Shown here: positions 44,978-53,532 of the stretch, piece after piece
How positions within the stretch are numbered: position 1 is the first letter of the stretch
Layout: each line of letters starts with the position of its first letter
NCBI GenBank assembly: GCA_018820855.1
Contig: JAHJNL010000029.1
Span: 1 to 64,000, forward strand
DNA: 64,000 nt
Direction of reading: 5' to 3'
Source: Pseudomonadota bacterium
GTDB taxonomy: Bacteria; Desulfobacterota; Desulfobulbia; Desulfobulbales; Desulfocapsaceae
Translations under genes and position numbers: made by a program
Notes under the pieces: generated by a model
What the model saw: the letters and a program-made list of their open reading frames with translations, nothing else
What the model was told of the DNA's origin: nothing
Database searches by the model: none

Positions 44978-46327
44978 ATGCGCCTTACACTCAAAGCACT
45001 CTCCTTTATCATCATTCTCTGTTCTACTGGTATGCCGAAGAACGGATACAGTACCGAACCGGCTTCTGGCCCGATACTCGGCCTCGAAGATTTCATTGAA
45101 ATTGCCCTTCGCAATAACCCAGCAGTAGCCATAGCCCGGAGCCAGGTATTAGCATCAGAAGGCAGAAAGACTCAGGCCGTCAGTGGATACTTGCCCCGAC
45201 TCACAGCGAAAGGCGAAGCCGGTCGCATCCATATCAACGACTTAACGCCTGTTGATGAAGCCGGCGTCATGTCCGGAAATCTGTCTGCAAACCAGCTTAT
45301 TTATGATTTTGGCAACACCACCGGTGCAATTTCCGCCAGCGTTTATAATATTGAAGCAGCAAGAGCACAGCTGAATTCCGTTGGCTCAGATCTCATATAC
45401 CAAGTCAAAGCAGCCTACTACAGTGTACTTGAAAAACATCACTTGATTATGGTGGCTAATGAACAGGTCAAGAGCTATCAGATGCATTATGACCGTGCCA
45501 AGGAATACTTCAAGGCAGGGGTAAAGTCCAAGATTGACGTTACCAATGCCCAGGTAGAATTGACAGACGCCAAATTGCAGTTACTCCAGAGCCGCTTTGC
45601 CTTGAAATCTGCCAAAGTTGCCCTGGAGAAAGTTGTAGGAACAAATCCTGGCGAGGGCACCTACCTCATTCAAGAGCAAGACCTTGATCTCAAACAATTT
45701 ATAAATTTCCTTGCCCCCATGCCGGTTTCACGAGAAGAACTGCTGCAAACAGCCACTCTCCAGCGCCCCGACCTGCAGCAGGCCCAAAAAGCAATCAATT
45801 CTGCCGAATCACTACTCACCGCTGCCCAGGGCGGCTTCTGGCCGACACTTGGCGCTACAGCTTCCTATGACACTTACAACACTGACCTGCCAACGCTTCA
45901 AGACCAATGGCAGATTGGCATCGCCCTGGACTGGGAGTTTTTTTCAGGCTTCCGTACCCAGGGTGAAGTCGCTGAGGCGAAATCCAGTTTAAGAAGTTAC
46001 AAAGCACAGATGCGTGACATTGAACTGACTGTCACGCAGGAAGTGACAAACAACTTCCTTCTTGCCGAGGAACAACGGGAATCAGTTTTTCTTGCCAATG
46101 AAATTCTCACCCTTGCTGAAGAGAACCTTGATCTGGCAGATCAACGCTATAAAACAGGCCTGGGAGACATGATAGAGTTTAATGATGCCCAGCTCAGGAT
46201 CGCAAAGGCCAGGAGTAACCTGGTAACTGCGTATTACGGTTACAACACGGCGTTAGCCAGTCTTGAGAAGGCCATAGGAATTTACCCGGATATGAATGAG
46301 CCTGAAACCAAAGAAATTCAAAAATAA
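44978..46327 (+). CDS. TolC-family outer-membrane efflux protein
   Basis: A 449-residue outer-membrane channel protein with a signal peptide (about residues 1-25). Two OEP repeats are seen, with the periplasmic helix motifs EIALRNNPAVAIARSQV near 34 and LQRPDLQQAQKAINSAESLL near 258. It completes the tripartite pump with the two genes upstream. The RND gene ends 31 bases before it. Confidence 0.93.
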   Translation: MRLTLKALSFIIILCSTGMPKNGYSTEPASGPILGLEDFIEIALRNNPAVAIARSQVLASEGRKTQAVSGYLPRLTAKGEAGRIHINDLTPVDEAGVMSGNLSANQLIYDFGNTTGAISASVYNIEAARAQLNSVGSDLIYQVKAAYYSVLEKHHLIMVANEQVKSYQMHYDRAKEYFKAGVKSKIDVTNAQVELTDAKLQLLQSRFALKSAKVALEKVVGTNPGEGTYLIQEQDLDLKQFINFLAPMPVSREELLQTATLQRPDLQQAQKAINSAESLLTAAQGGFWPTLGATASYDTYNTDLPTLQDQWQIGIALDWEFFSGFRTQGEVAEAKSSLRSYKAQMRDIELTVTQEVTNNFLLAEEQRESVFLANEILTLAEENLDLADQRYKTGLGDMIEFNDAQLRIAKARSNLVTAYYGYNTALASLEKAIGIYPDMNEPETKEIQK

Positions 46328-46501
46328 GCATAAGCCGTATTCCTTATCGAGGCAAGCTGGCCTTCCAAGAACGCCAGACGCTTTTAACACTCTATAAATG
46401 TGTAGGAAGTACCTTATTAAATTAATTATTAATTTTTCACAGATAACGAAAGGTCCTGGCCACAAGGCCCATTTGTCATAGCTGATCTCGTCAATAAACG
46501 T

Positions 46502-47593
46502 ATGCATACTCCCCCCACCTCAACCGTGTCTCCATCTCTAACAGAAAAGGAAATCATACTGATTGTAGAAGACTCCTTGGTCAATCGTACGTTGTTATCC
46601 AACCTCCTTACCCGACATGGTTACCAGGTTTGGAGCACTGACAGTGCACAAGCTGCTCTAGAAACTCTTGAACATGAATTACCTGACCTGATAGCCTTGG
46701 ACATCATGATGCCCGGCATGGATGGTTATGAACTTTGCAGAATACTCAAAAAAGACAGACGGACCAGGGATATCCCTGTCATTTTCATCAGCTCACTGGA
46801 TAAAACAGAAAACAAGTTGACCGGATTTAGAGCAGGAGGGGTAGATTATATAACCAAGCCTTTTTATCATGAAGAGGTCCTGGCCCGCTTCTCCACCCAC
46901 TTGAAACTCAGTCGACTGCAACACCAACTTAGTGAACAAAACAAGCAGTTGACACAGGAAAAACAAAAAACAGAATCACTCCTCTTCAATGTGTTCCCGG
47001 TCAACGTGGCGAGGGAATTAATGGAAACAGGAACCTGCCTGCCACGCTCCTTTGACCAGGTAACTGTCTGTTTTGCTGATATTATTTCTTTTACCGCCAC
47101 CGCCTCCTCACTTGCACCCGAATTCATCATAGGCGAACTCAATGATATATTTACTGAATTTGATCAGATAGCTGAAGAGTACGATTGTGAGCGCATAAAA
47201 ACAATGGGTGATGCCTATCTCTTTGCCTGTGGTGTTCCTGTGGAAAACAGGCAACATGCGTTCAATGTTGTCCAGACTGCAAAGGGAATGATTAACTTTC
47301 TGGAAAAACGCAACAACTCAACAGGACAACAATGGAAAATCCGGATTGGCATACACAGTGGTAAGATCGTGAGCGGCATAGTCGGTTCGAAAAAATTCCT
47401 CTATGACATCTTTGGTGATACAGTAAATATTGCCGCGCGAATGGAAGAGCTTTCCTTACCGATGCGAATCAACATCTCCGAGGCAACCTATATGTTGCTG
47501 CAAGATCGATTCACCTTTATCAAAAGAAGCGACATTGAAGTAAAAGGTAAGGGCATATTATCCATGTATCTTGTTGAAAACAACCTTCTATAA
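46502..47593 (+). CDS. Response regulator fused to class III nucleotide cyclase
   Basis: A 363-residue protein. REC is at about 17-135 with acceptor D67 in IALDIMMPGMDG. A coiled coil follows (about 135-165), then a class III cyclase domain (about 180-360). The metal aspartates are in VCFADIISF near 190 and KTMGDAY near 236, and IFGDTVNIAARMEE is near 304. The lysine and aspartate patterns fit adenylate rather than guanylate cyclase, inferred from those residues. Its cognate kinase is not adjacent. A partner cyclic-nucleotide receptor may be the single-domain protein at 14944. Confidence 0.9.
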   Translation: MHTPPTSTVSPSLTEKEIILIVEDSLVNRTLLSNLLTRHGYQVWSTDSAQAALETLEHELPDLIALDIMMPGMDGYELCRILKKDRRTRDIPVIFISSLDKTENKLTGFRAGGVDYITKPFYHEEVLARFSTHLKLSRLQHQLSEQNKQLTQEKQKTESLLFNVFPVNVARELMETGTCLPRSFDQVTVCFADIISFTATASSLAPEFIIGELNDIFTEFDQIAEEYDCERIKTMGDAYLFACGVPVENRQHAFNVVQTAKGMINFLEKRNNSTGQQWKIRIGIHSGKIVSGIVGSKKFLYDIFGDTVNIAARMEELSLPMRINISEATYMLLQDRFTFIKRSDIEVKGKGILSMYLVENNLL

Positions 47594-48030
47594 ATCACAG
47601 CGGTGCCATTCCGACTGAACAGCCCCTGTTAGATTATACGGAATATGTGTCGGACCGCCCCCTGTCTCTTGCAGTACCGTATCAGATTCTACACTCCTTG
47701 TTCAGTTCAAACCATGTGCCTGTGTGGTGTTCCTTCTGCCGATACATGAAAGATGCAGTAACGCGTTGTCCAGTCTGCCGACTCAATCCTTCCTTTATGG
47801 CCGTATCATATAGGATTACCGACACATTTCCTCCTTTCGTCCCATTTGACATTTGATCCCTTTTGATCGTATAATTTTAATTGAGAAAGAGCCACGCCTG
47901 TTGCAAGACAGCGACGACTAACCACTGAGCCTATAAGCCAGCTCGGTTGCCCTTAAAAGACAAACCCTGCTGTTTTTTTTAAAATTCTTAGTATCTACAC
48001 CTAATCTGAGAAATTTTAGGAGGAATGTAT
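47594..48030. other. Gene-poor stretch between cyclase and DUF1566 lipoprotein genes
   Basis: No secure gene. A 69-codon open frame (47647-47856, GTG start) has a CSFC...CPVC pattern like a zinc ribbon but no good ribosome site. The end of the region contains the possible structured RNA at 47890-47952 and a T-run at 47973-47980. Confidence 0.4.
47890..47952 (+). ncRNA. Possible structured RNA leader (GEMM-like features)
   Basis: Stem CTGTT (47898-47902) with GACAG (47907-47911) is closed by a GNRA tetraloop GCAA. A second stem pairs AACC-GAGC (47920-47930, with a 3-base bulge) with GCTC-GGTT (47941-47948). Conserved-looking words CCACGC, GACG, CCACTGAGCC and GGTTGCC follow the order seen in c-di-GMP-I (GEMM) riboswitches, but the core GGGCAAACC is missing. 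It lies about 80 bases before the DUF1566 gene. Confidence 0.3.
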
Positions 48031-48516
48031 ATGCGGCCTGTAACAATCTATCGTTTCGCTCTTCTTTTCATGCTAGTGGTTGGTTGTTTTTTCAGCCTTT
48101 CTTCCTGCCACAAATCCACAGCAACCGCTGATCGCACTGTTTCCAGTAAAGAAATGCTGTTAAAGGATATGGGAAATGGAGTATGTCGTCAACTTCCATC
48201 AGGACTTATGTGGCAGATCAAAGAGAGTCAGAAATTCTCCACATGGAATGAAGCCAATGAATATGTCAATACACTGAAACTCGGCGGATTCGATGATTGG
48301 CGATTACCGACTCGTGACGAGTGCCTCAACTTATCTGAGTTACTTGAAATGAAAAAAGGAGATTGCCCCATCAAAATCAAAGCAGGTCACTGGGTAAGCA
48401 ACAAGAACAAAGGTGAGTCTGGGTATTGGGAAGATTATCCACTCTGCGGCGGATCAGAGTTTCGCTGGGTAAAAGATAAAAAAGGCTCTGTGCGTGGAGT
48501 TCGCCCTTCAAAATAA
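48031..48516 (+). CDS. DUF1566 (Lcl C-terminal-like) lipoprotein
   Basis: A 161-residue lipoprotein with lipobox LSSC (near residue 26). The DUF1566 fold is seen as LPSGLMWQIKESQKFSTWNEANEYVNTLKLGGFDDWRLPTRDEC and a C-terminal GSVRGVRP. The second ATG (48031) is preferred: AGGAGG stands 7 bases before it and only one base before the first ATG. Proteins with this domain are often surface or periplasmic with unknown function. It has no close neighbours. Confidence 0.85.
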   Translation: MRPVTIYRFALLFMLVVGCFFSLSSCHKSTATADRTVSSKEMLLKDMGNGVCRQLPSGLMWQIKESQKFSTWNEANEYVNTLKLGGFDDWRLPTRDECLNLSELLEMKKGDCPIKIKAGHWVSNKNKGESGYWEDYPLCGGSEFRWVKDKKGSVRGVRPSK

Positions 48517-48629
48517 TTCTCTTTTAAAATAGTATGAAACAGCTTCCTTTTTTGAGGAGAAATCTATTCAGCACTACAGGCTTACGTGTATTTATTCAAA
48601 TCAGATCCGGCATCTAAAGGGATAAAAAC

Positions 48630-48866
48630 ATGAGAGTGATAAAATGTACCGAGTGTGGCACTCCGATTAGCACAAAGGCCACAGCATGTCCCAAGTGTGG
48701 AGCAAACCCGAAAGAGCAAATCAGACGGTTAGGATTTATCAGTAAAGTCTGTCTTATTTTATTACTTCTTGGATTAGCGGGAAATCTGTTAAATTTCTGT
48801 AGCGGTACAAGCAGTATGCTGCCTGTACCCAGCCCCAAACAAGCAAATGAGTATGCTGTCGAATAA
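48630..48866 (+). CDS. Small zinc-ribbon membrane protein
   Basis: A 78-residue protein with an N-terminal double-CxxC zinc ribbon, C6-C9 and C20-C23 (CTECG and CPKCG), and one membrane helix (about 36-58). Many bacterial proteins of this type exist with no known function. A purine-rich AAAGGG site precedes the ATG. Confidence 0.75.
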   Translation: MRVIKCTECGTPISTKATACPKCGANPKEQIRRLGFISKVCLILLLLGLAGNLLNFCSGTSSMLPVPSPKQANEYAVE

Positions 48867-49389
48867 GAAAGCCGCTTTCAAGAAAAGCTCTAATTGATGA
48901 CACAGGCAGAACAAAGGAAATAAGCGTCATGCCAGAAATAAGGCATATGGGTCGGGTAACAAAACCACTCTCCTTTCCTCTATTCGGCGAGGTGAACGAA
49001 CGAAAAAGAAATTCTAACAGCAATTACCAGACAACAGAATACTTCCCCTCCCACCAAGTATCATATCGTTATCTGTCAGGAAAAGATATTCCCCTGATGC
49101 GCCCAAATTATCCACAGGAAACACAAGTCAACGTGACCAGGAAATCGGCAGACAAAGGGCGCCAGGAATATTCAAAAAATACCAGGAAGGATCTGATGTC
49201 ACACGTTCGGGCTATATGCATACGCCGGAATCCACTAGACAACTGCAGTGAGAACAGTATATGGTACGGAATAACTTATGATGGCATAAGTACGAACTCT
49301 TCATCCAGTGCGTAACTGGAAATTTGTACACTTTGTATATACTGTTTTTACAGTCTTGCTGTCTGTCCACTCTGAATTGATCATTACCC
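48867..49389. other. Gene-free stretch before the second MCE operon
   Basis: A 128-codon open frame (48929-49315) has a plausible ribosome site (AAAGGAAA) but an unfamiliar, low-complexity, Ser/Asn-rich C-terminus, so I do not call it. The promoter for the downstream operon should lie near the end. Confidence 0.4.
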
Positions 49390-50514
49390 ATGACTACAGA
49401 ATGTGCACTGCAAACCAATAGAGACCGAGATCGTCTCTGTCTTACCTTTCTGGGTTCCTGGACTATTCATACTCCGCTTTGCGCTATTCCTGCCATCCAT
49501 CCCCTCTTCTCTCCCCCTGTGACCACCCTCTGCTTCAACACAGACAATCTCAATGAATGGGATAGCAGGTTACTTATCGAACTTTCACGAATTATCGACC
49601 TGGCTGAATCTCAAGCCATCACGGTGGATAATCAAGGTCTCCCTCCAGGTGTTCGGAATCTCCTCCAGCTGACCAAACAAAACAAAGACAAGCCATCCGC
49701 TGCAGAAAAAACTACCACCCCCGGATTTCTTGCAGACCTTGGTAATCATACCCTTGGTTTTTTGCGGGAATCACAGGAAATGGTGATTTTCACCGGTGAA
49801 ATCATCCTGGCCTACAGTCGATTTTTCCTTGGCAGAGCCCGTTTTCTCAAGGAGGATTTTTTCTATTTTCTTTATGACTGTGGCCCGCAGTCCCTGCCCA
49901 TCGTCACTCTGATTTCTTTTCTTGTCGGTGTCATCCTGGCCTTTGTAGGTGCTGTGCAATTAAAAATGTTTGGTGCTGATATCTATATAGCCGACCTGGT
50001 TGGCTTGGGTATGACCCGGGAGATGGGGGCCATGATGGCTGCCATCATTCTTGCCGGCCGCACCGGTGCGGCCTTTGCTGCCCAGCTCGGCACCATGCAG
50101 GTCAATGAAGAAATTGATGCTCTCAAGACTATGGGAATCAGCCCCATGGACTTTCTTGTTATTCCCAGGATGACGGCCCTGATAATGATGATGCCGTTGC
50201 TCGCCCTCTGGGCCGATTTCATTGGAATTCTTGGTGGTTTTTTTATCGGCTGCCTGACCCTCGACATCAGTGCCAGTCTTTATTACGAACAGACTATCAA
50301 GGCCATCACCCTCAATCATTTTTCAGTAGGACTCATCAAAGCCGCAGTTTTCGGGTATCTTGTGGCCTTCTGCGGTTGCCTTAAAGGAATACAATGCGGT
50401 CGCAGTGCCTCTTCTGTTGGCAAGGCCACCACCTCTGCTGTAGTAACAGCCATTGTCTTTATTGTCATGGCAGATGCGGCATTCACTTTCCTGTTTAACA
50501 TCATTGGAGTATAG
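49390..50514 (+). CDS. MlaE-type permease with N-terminal STAS domain
   Basis: A 374-residue protein. Residues 1-95 form a STAS-like domain (WTIHTPLCAI, LLIELSRIIDLAESQA), as in free-standing MlaB. The permease follows with GVILAFVGAVQLKMFGADIYIADLVGLGMTREMGAMMAAIILAGRTGAAFAAQLGTMQVNEEIDALKTMG. The fused STAS replaces a separate MlaB. It starts the second MCE operon. Confidence 0.9.
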   Translation: MTTECALQTNRDRDRLCLTFLGSWTIHTPLCAIPAIHPLFSPPVTTLCFNTDNLNEWDSRLLIELSRIIDLAESQAITVDNQGLPPGVRNLLQLTKQNKDKPSAAEKTTTPGFLADLGNHTLGFLRESQEMVIFTGEIILAYSRFFLGRARFLKEDFFYFLYDCGPQSLPIVTLISFLVGVILAFVGAVQLKMFGADIYIADLVGLGMTREMGAMMAAIILAGRTGAAFAAQLGTMQVNEEIDALKTMGISPMDFLVIPRMTALIMMMPLLALWADFIGILGGFFIGCLTLDISASLYYEQTIKAITLNHFSVGLIKAAVFGYLVAFCGCLKGIQCGRSASSVGKATTSAVVTAIVFIVMADAAFTFLFNIIGV

Positions 50515-50524
50515 TAGTATTATC

Positions 50525-51304
50525 ATGACTTCCGCTCTGCCCCTTATCGATGTTCAGGATCTGACCATGGCCTATGGCGATTTTATCCTGCAGCAGAATT
50601 TAACCTTTTCCATAGCAAAAGGGACTATTTTTGCTATCATGGGAGAATCCGGGTGCGGCAAATCCACCCTGCTCAAACATATGATAGGCCTCAAACGCCC
50701 GGCAATAGGTACTATTCATTACTATGGCAAAGATTTCTGGAAGAGTTCTCCCCAGGAGCAGATACAGCTCCTGCAAAAAGCTGGAATCCTCTATCAGTCC
50801 GGTGCATTATGGAGTTCCATGACCGTTGGTGATAACATTGCCCTTCCCTTACAGCAATTCACCGACCTCTCTCCCAAAATTATCACCGAGCTCGTCGCCC
50901 TCAAACTTGCCCTTGTCGGTCTTAAAGGTTTTGCAGACTACTTCCCTTCAGAGATCAGCGGTGGCATGAGAAAACGGGCTGGACTTGCGCGTGCCATGGC
51001 CCTGGACCCGGATATCCTTTTTTTTGACGAGCCTTCTGCCGGTCTTGACCCCATCAGTTCAAAATCGCTCGACGACTTGATCCTTCAACTTCGAGACAGT
51101 CTCGGAGCCACCATTGTCATGGTAACCCATGAACTGCCGTCAATCTTCGCCCTGGCTGATGATTCCGTCTTTCTCGATACTGAAACACGAACCATGCTGA
51201 CCACCGGCAACCCCAAAATACTCGCTAAAGAGAGCGATATCACTAAGGTCAGACAGTTTCTCAGCCGTAATGCGCTCTCGCCAGAAAAAGGACTGCAACA
51301 CTAA
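50525..51304 (+). CDS. MlaF-like ABC ATPase of the second MCE system
   Basis: A 259-residue ABC ATPase. Walker A GESGCGKS is near residue 41, signature ISGGMRKRAGLARA near 143 and Walker B FFDEPSAGLDP near 167. The ATG at 50525 is chosen; an upstream frame overlaps the permease gene and lacks homology. It lies two bases before the MCE gene. Confidence 0.93.
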   Translation: MTSALPLIDVQDLTMAYGDFILQQNLTFSIAKGTIFAIMGESGCGKSTLLKHMIGLKRPAIGTIHYYGKDFWKSSPQEQIQLLQKAGILYQSGALWSSMTVGDNIALPLQQFTDLSPKIITELVALKLALVGLKGFADYFPSEISGGMRKRAGLARAMALDPDILFFDEPSAGLDPISSKSLDDLILQLRDSLGATIVMVTHELPSIFALADDSVFLDTETRTMLTTGNPKILAKESDITKVRQFLSRNALSPEKGLQH

Positions 51305-51306
51305 TC

Positions 51307-52365
51307 ATGACGAGCAAAAAATTACAGCCAGCACTGATAGGTGCCTTTGTTTTCCTCTCTTTTTTCCTGTTTACGGTGGCAATCCTTATTTTTGGAGGCT
51401 CCAAATTTTTCGACAAAACAGATACAGTGATCGCCTACTTTGACGGCTCCCTTCAGGGACTGACTGTCGGGGCTCCAGTAACCTACCGTGGTGTGACCAT
51501 TGGTAGGGTGAAGGATATTAAAATTCACATTCAGACTGATGACAACCAGCAGCATCAGATTGTTATTCCCGTCCTGATCTCACTCATTCCCGGAAAATCG
51601 ATCATCAGCGACGGTTCCGACAGCTCCGACGAAAACAAGAGAAATGATTTCTTAAAAACTATGTGTGAACAAGGCCTTAGAGCTAAACTGAAGTTACAAA
51701 GTCTGGTAACCGGTAAGCTCTACATCGATCTGGCCATTTACGCCAACACGACTCCCGTATACCACAACCAGGACGATGCCTATTTCGAAATCCCCACTCT
51801 CCCCTCGGAGATGTATCAACTCAGCCAGGTTTTGGAAAACATGAACCTCGGCGAATTGTACAATAAGACGCTGAGTACCCTCAACGCCATCGAAAGTCTG
51901 ACCACCGGTCTTGCCCAGGCTCTGCACAGTGAGCAAACAATGGACATCATAACCAAACTAGACACCTCCACAACTAGTCTCGATTCCATTCTCTCCCAAA
52001 TTGACAACAGGATCTCTCCTCTTTTACAAAACATGGACAGCAGCTTCATTCATATCAATGAACTGGCCATTCATGCAGACCAGACAATCACTTCTTTCGA
52101 TGCGAAAATGTCACCTTTCATTGATGATATGACAACAACCCTTTCCCGCCTTGACACAGCCCTGCAACATGCAGATCAACTTCTGGACCAGGCAGAAAAA
52201 ACAATACAACCGAGCTCTCCACTCTACTTCAGACTCACAGAGGCAATGCGTCAACTCGAAAAAACTGCCAACTCCATCCAGAATCTGAGTACATTCCTCC
52301 ATCGTAACCCCGAGGCCCTGATCTACGGGCTGCAAAAGACAGGAGACGCCGCTCATGATCAATAA
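51307..52365 (+). CDS. MCE-domain protein (long, PqiB-like)
   Basis: A 352-residue protein with one N-terminal membrane helix (about 12-32), one MCE domain (about 45-155: GSLQGLTVGAPVTYRGVTIGRV) and a long coiled-coil tail (about 180-330) of Asp/Ser/Thr-rich helices (STTSLDSILSQIDNRISPLLQNMDSS). The tail suggests a tunnel or needle form like PqiB rather than the short MlaD. It overlaps the lipoprotein gene by 11 bases. Confidence 0.9.
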   Translation: MTSKKLQPALIGAFVFLSFFLFTVAILIFGGSKFFDKTDTVIAYFDGSLQGLTVGAPVTYRGVTIGRVKDIKIHIQTDDNQQHQIVIPVLISLIPGKSIISDGSDSSDENKRNDFLKTMCEQGLRAKLKLQSLVTGKLYIDLAIYANTTPVYHNQDDAYFEIPTLPSEMYQLSQVLENMNLGELYNKTLSTLNAIESLTTGLAQALHSEQTMDIITKLDTSTTSLDSILSQIDNRISPLLQNMDSSFIHINELAIHADQTITSFDAKMSPFIDDMTTTLSRLDTALQHADQLLDQAEKTIQPSSPLYFRLTEAMRQLEKTANSIQNLSTFLHRNPEALIYGLQKTGDAAHDQ

Positions 52366-52981
52366 TATACTGTACAGAGCAGGTTTTTTTGCTTTCCTGC
52401 TACTCCTCTTTTTGGCAGGCGGATGCATGAAGCAGGGCATACCCCTCTACTATCATACTCTCAGCAACCCCGGGCAGGCATCCGTATCTCCCCCTCAAAA
52501 TGATCTGCCGACTATCCTGGTAGGTCCCGTTCGCGTCGCCTCCTTCCTTGACCAGAAACAACTCGTCAAACAACGCACAAGCAATTCCGTTTCCTTGATA
52601 GAACAGCACCGCTGGGCTGGAAATCTTTCCGAGATGCTGAGCAATGCACTCATCACTCAGCTGAGCCAAATGCTTAACAATGAAAAGGTCTACAGTTTTC
52701 CAAATACCACCTCCGGGAATGGACTTCGCCTGGAACTTGATTTTCTACACTTTGAAGAAGATCAGAACAGGATGGCGATTATTGAAGCCCGCTGGAGAAT
52801 TTTGTCAGAGGATAATCAAACCATCCTCCATAGCGCAACTTCACATTACAAGATACCACCTGCGACACAGGATTATGATGCACTGGTCAAGGGACTCAGC
52901 CAGGGACTCACCCGTCTCAGTCAGGAAATTTCTGCCAAGATTCTCTCACTCACCTCTTCAGCGGATAAAGACTTATCATGA
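52355..52981 (+). CDS. ABC transport auxiliary lipoprotein (PqiC-like)
   Basis: A 208-residue lipoprotein with a clear lipobox (LAGGC, near residue 24) and a PqiC/DUF330-like domain. The typical segments YYHTLS near 33 and ILVGPVRVASFLDQKQLV near 52 are present. PqiC forms a periplasmic outer-membrane cap for PqiB. Its ATG overlaps the MCE gene, supporting translational coupling. Confidence 0.88.
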   Translation: MINNILYRAGFFAFLLLLFLAGGCMKQGIPLYYHTLSNPGQASVSPPQNDLPTILVGPVRVASFLDQKQLVKQRTSNSVSLIEQHRWAGNLSEMLSNALITQLSQMLNNEKVYSFPNTTSGNGLRLELDFLHFEEDQNRMAIIEARWRILSEDNQTILHSATSHYKIPPATQDYDALVKGLSQGLTRLSQEISAKILSLTSSADKDLS

Positions 52982-53478
52982 TAGCAAAAACTTGTTACCG
53001 TTTTTCCACTCTTCTCATCACCTTTTCTCTACTTTTCCTTTCTCCTCAAGCAAGCAGCGCTCTTACGGTTGAGCGCTGGCTTGCCCAGACAGTATATGTG
53101 CCTGTCTATTCGCATATCTATGCAGACTCACGGTTCAAAGACAAACCGTTTCAGCTCACCGCCATAGTCAGTATCAGGAATACGGACCAGCACAACTCCT
53201 TTACCCTGGAAAAGGTGGACTATTACGATTCCCACGGAAAATTACTCCAGCATTACCTGGCAAAACCTCTAATAATCGGCCCCCTTGCCTCCACCCGCTA
53301 CATTGTTCCTGAATCAGATACGCTTGGAGGATCAGGAGCAAAATTTATTGTCTCCTGGAGCAGCAAAGACAGTGTTACAGAACCCATCATTGAAGGGGTT
53401 ATGATCGGAACGAAAATGCAACAGGGGATTTCCTTTGTGACTAACTCACAAGTCCTGTCCGGGACCAAGGCCGATTAA
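52978..53478 (+). CDS. DUF3124 exported protein
   Basis: A 166-residue exported protein with a signal peptide (about 1-28) and the DUF3124 fold: TVYVPVYSHIYADSRFKDKPFQLTAIVSIRNTD and VDYYDSHGKLLQHYL. Function is unknown. It overlaps the lipoprotein gene by four bases, so it is part of the MCE operon. A role in envelope lipid transport is inferred only from this position. Confidence 0.85.
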   Translation: MIAKTCYRFSTLLITFSLLFLSPQASSALTVERWLAQTVYVPVYSHIYADSRFKDKPFQLTAIVSIRNTDQHNSFTLEKVDYYDSHGKLLQHYLAKPLIIGPLASTRYIVPESDTLGGSGAKFIVSWSSKDSVTEPIIEGVMIGTKMQQGISFVTNSQVLSGTKAD

Positions 53479-53532
53479 GCATCTGACTTCTTGTCCTTCT
53501 TCCTCTTCATTTTCTAAAAACAACCTTTTCTT

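Noticed and set aside
47647-47856. 69-codon frame with two CxxC pairs
   Set aside because: Weak GTG start, poor ribosome site and no recognisable family; kept only as a note in the gene-poor stretch.
48929-49315. 128-codon frame with a plausible ribosome site
   Set aside because: Low-complexity Ser/Asn-rich sequence without any family features; evidence is not enough to call a gene.
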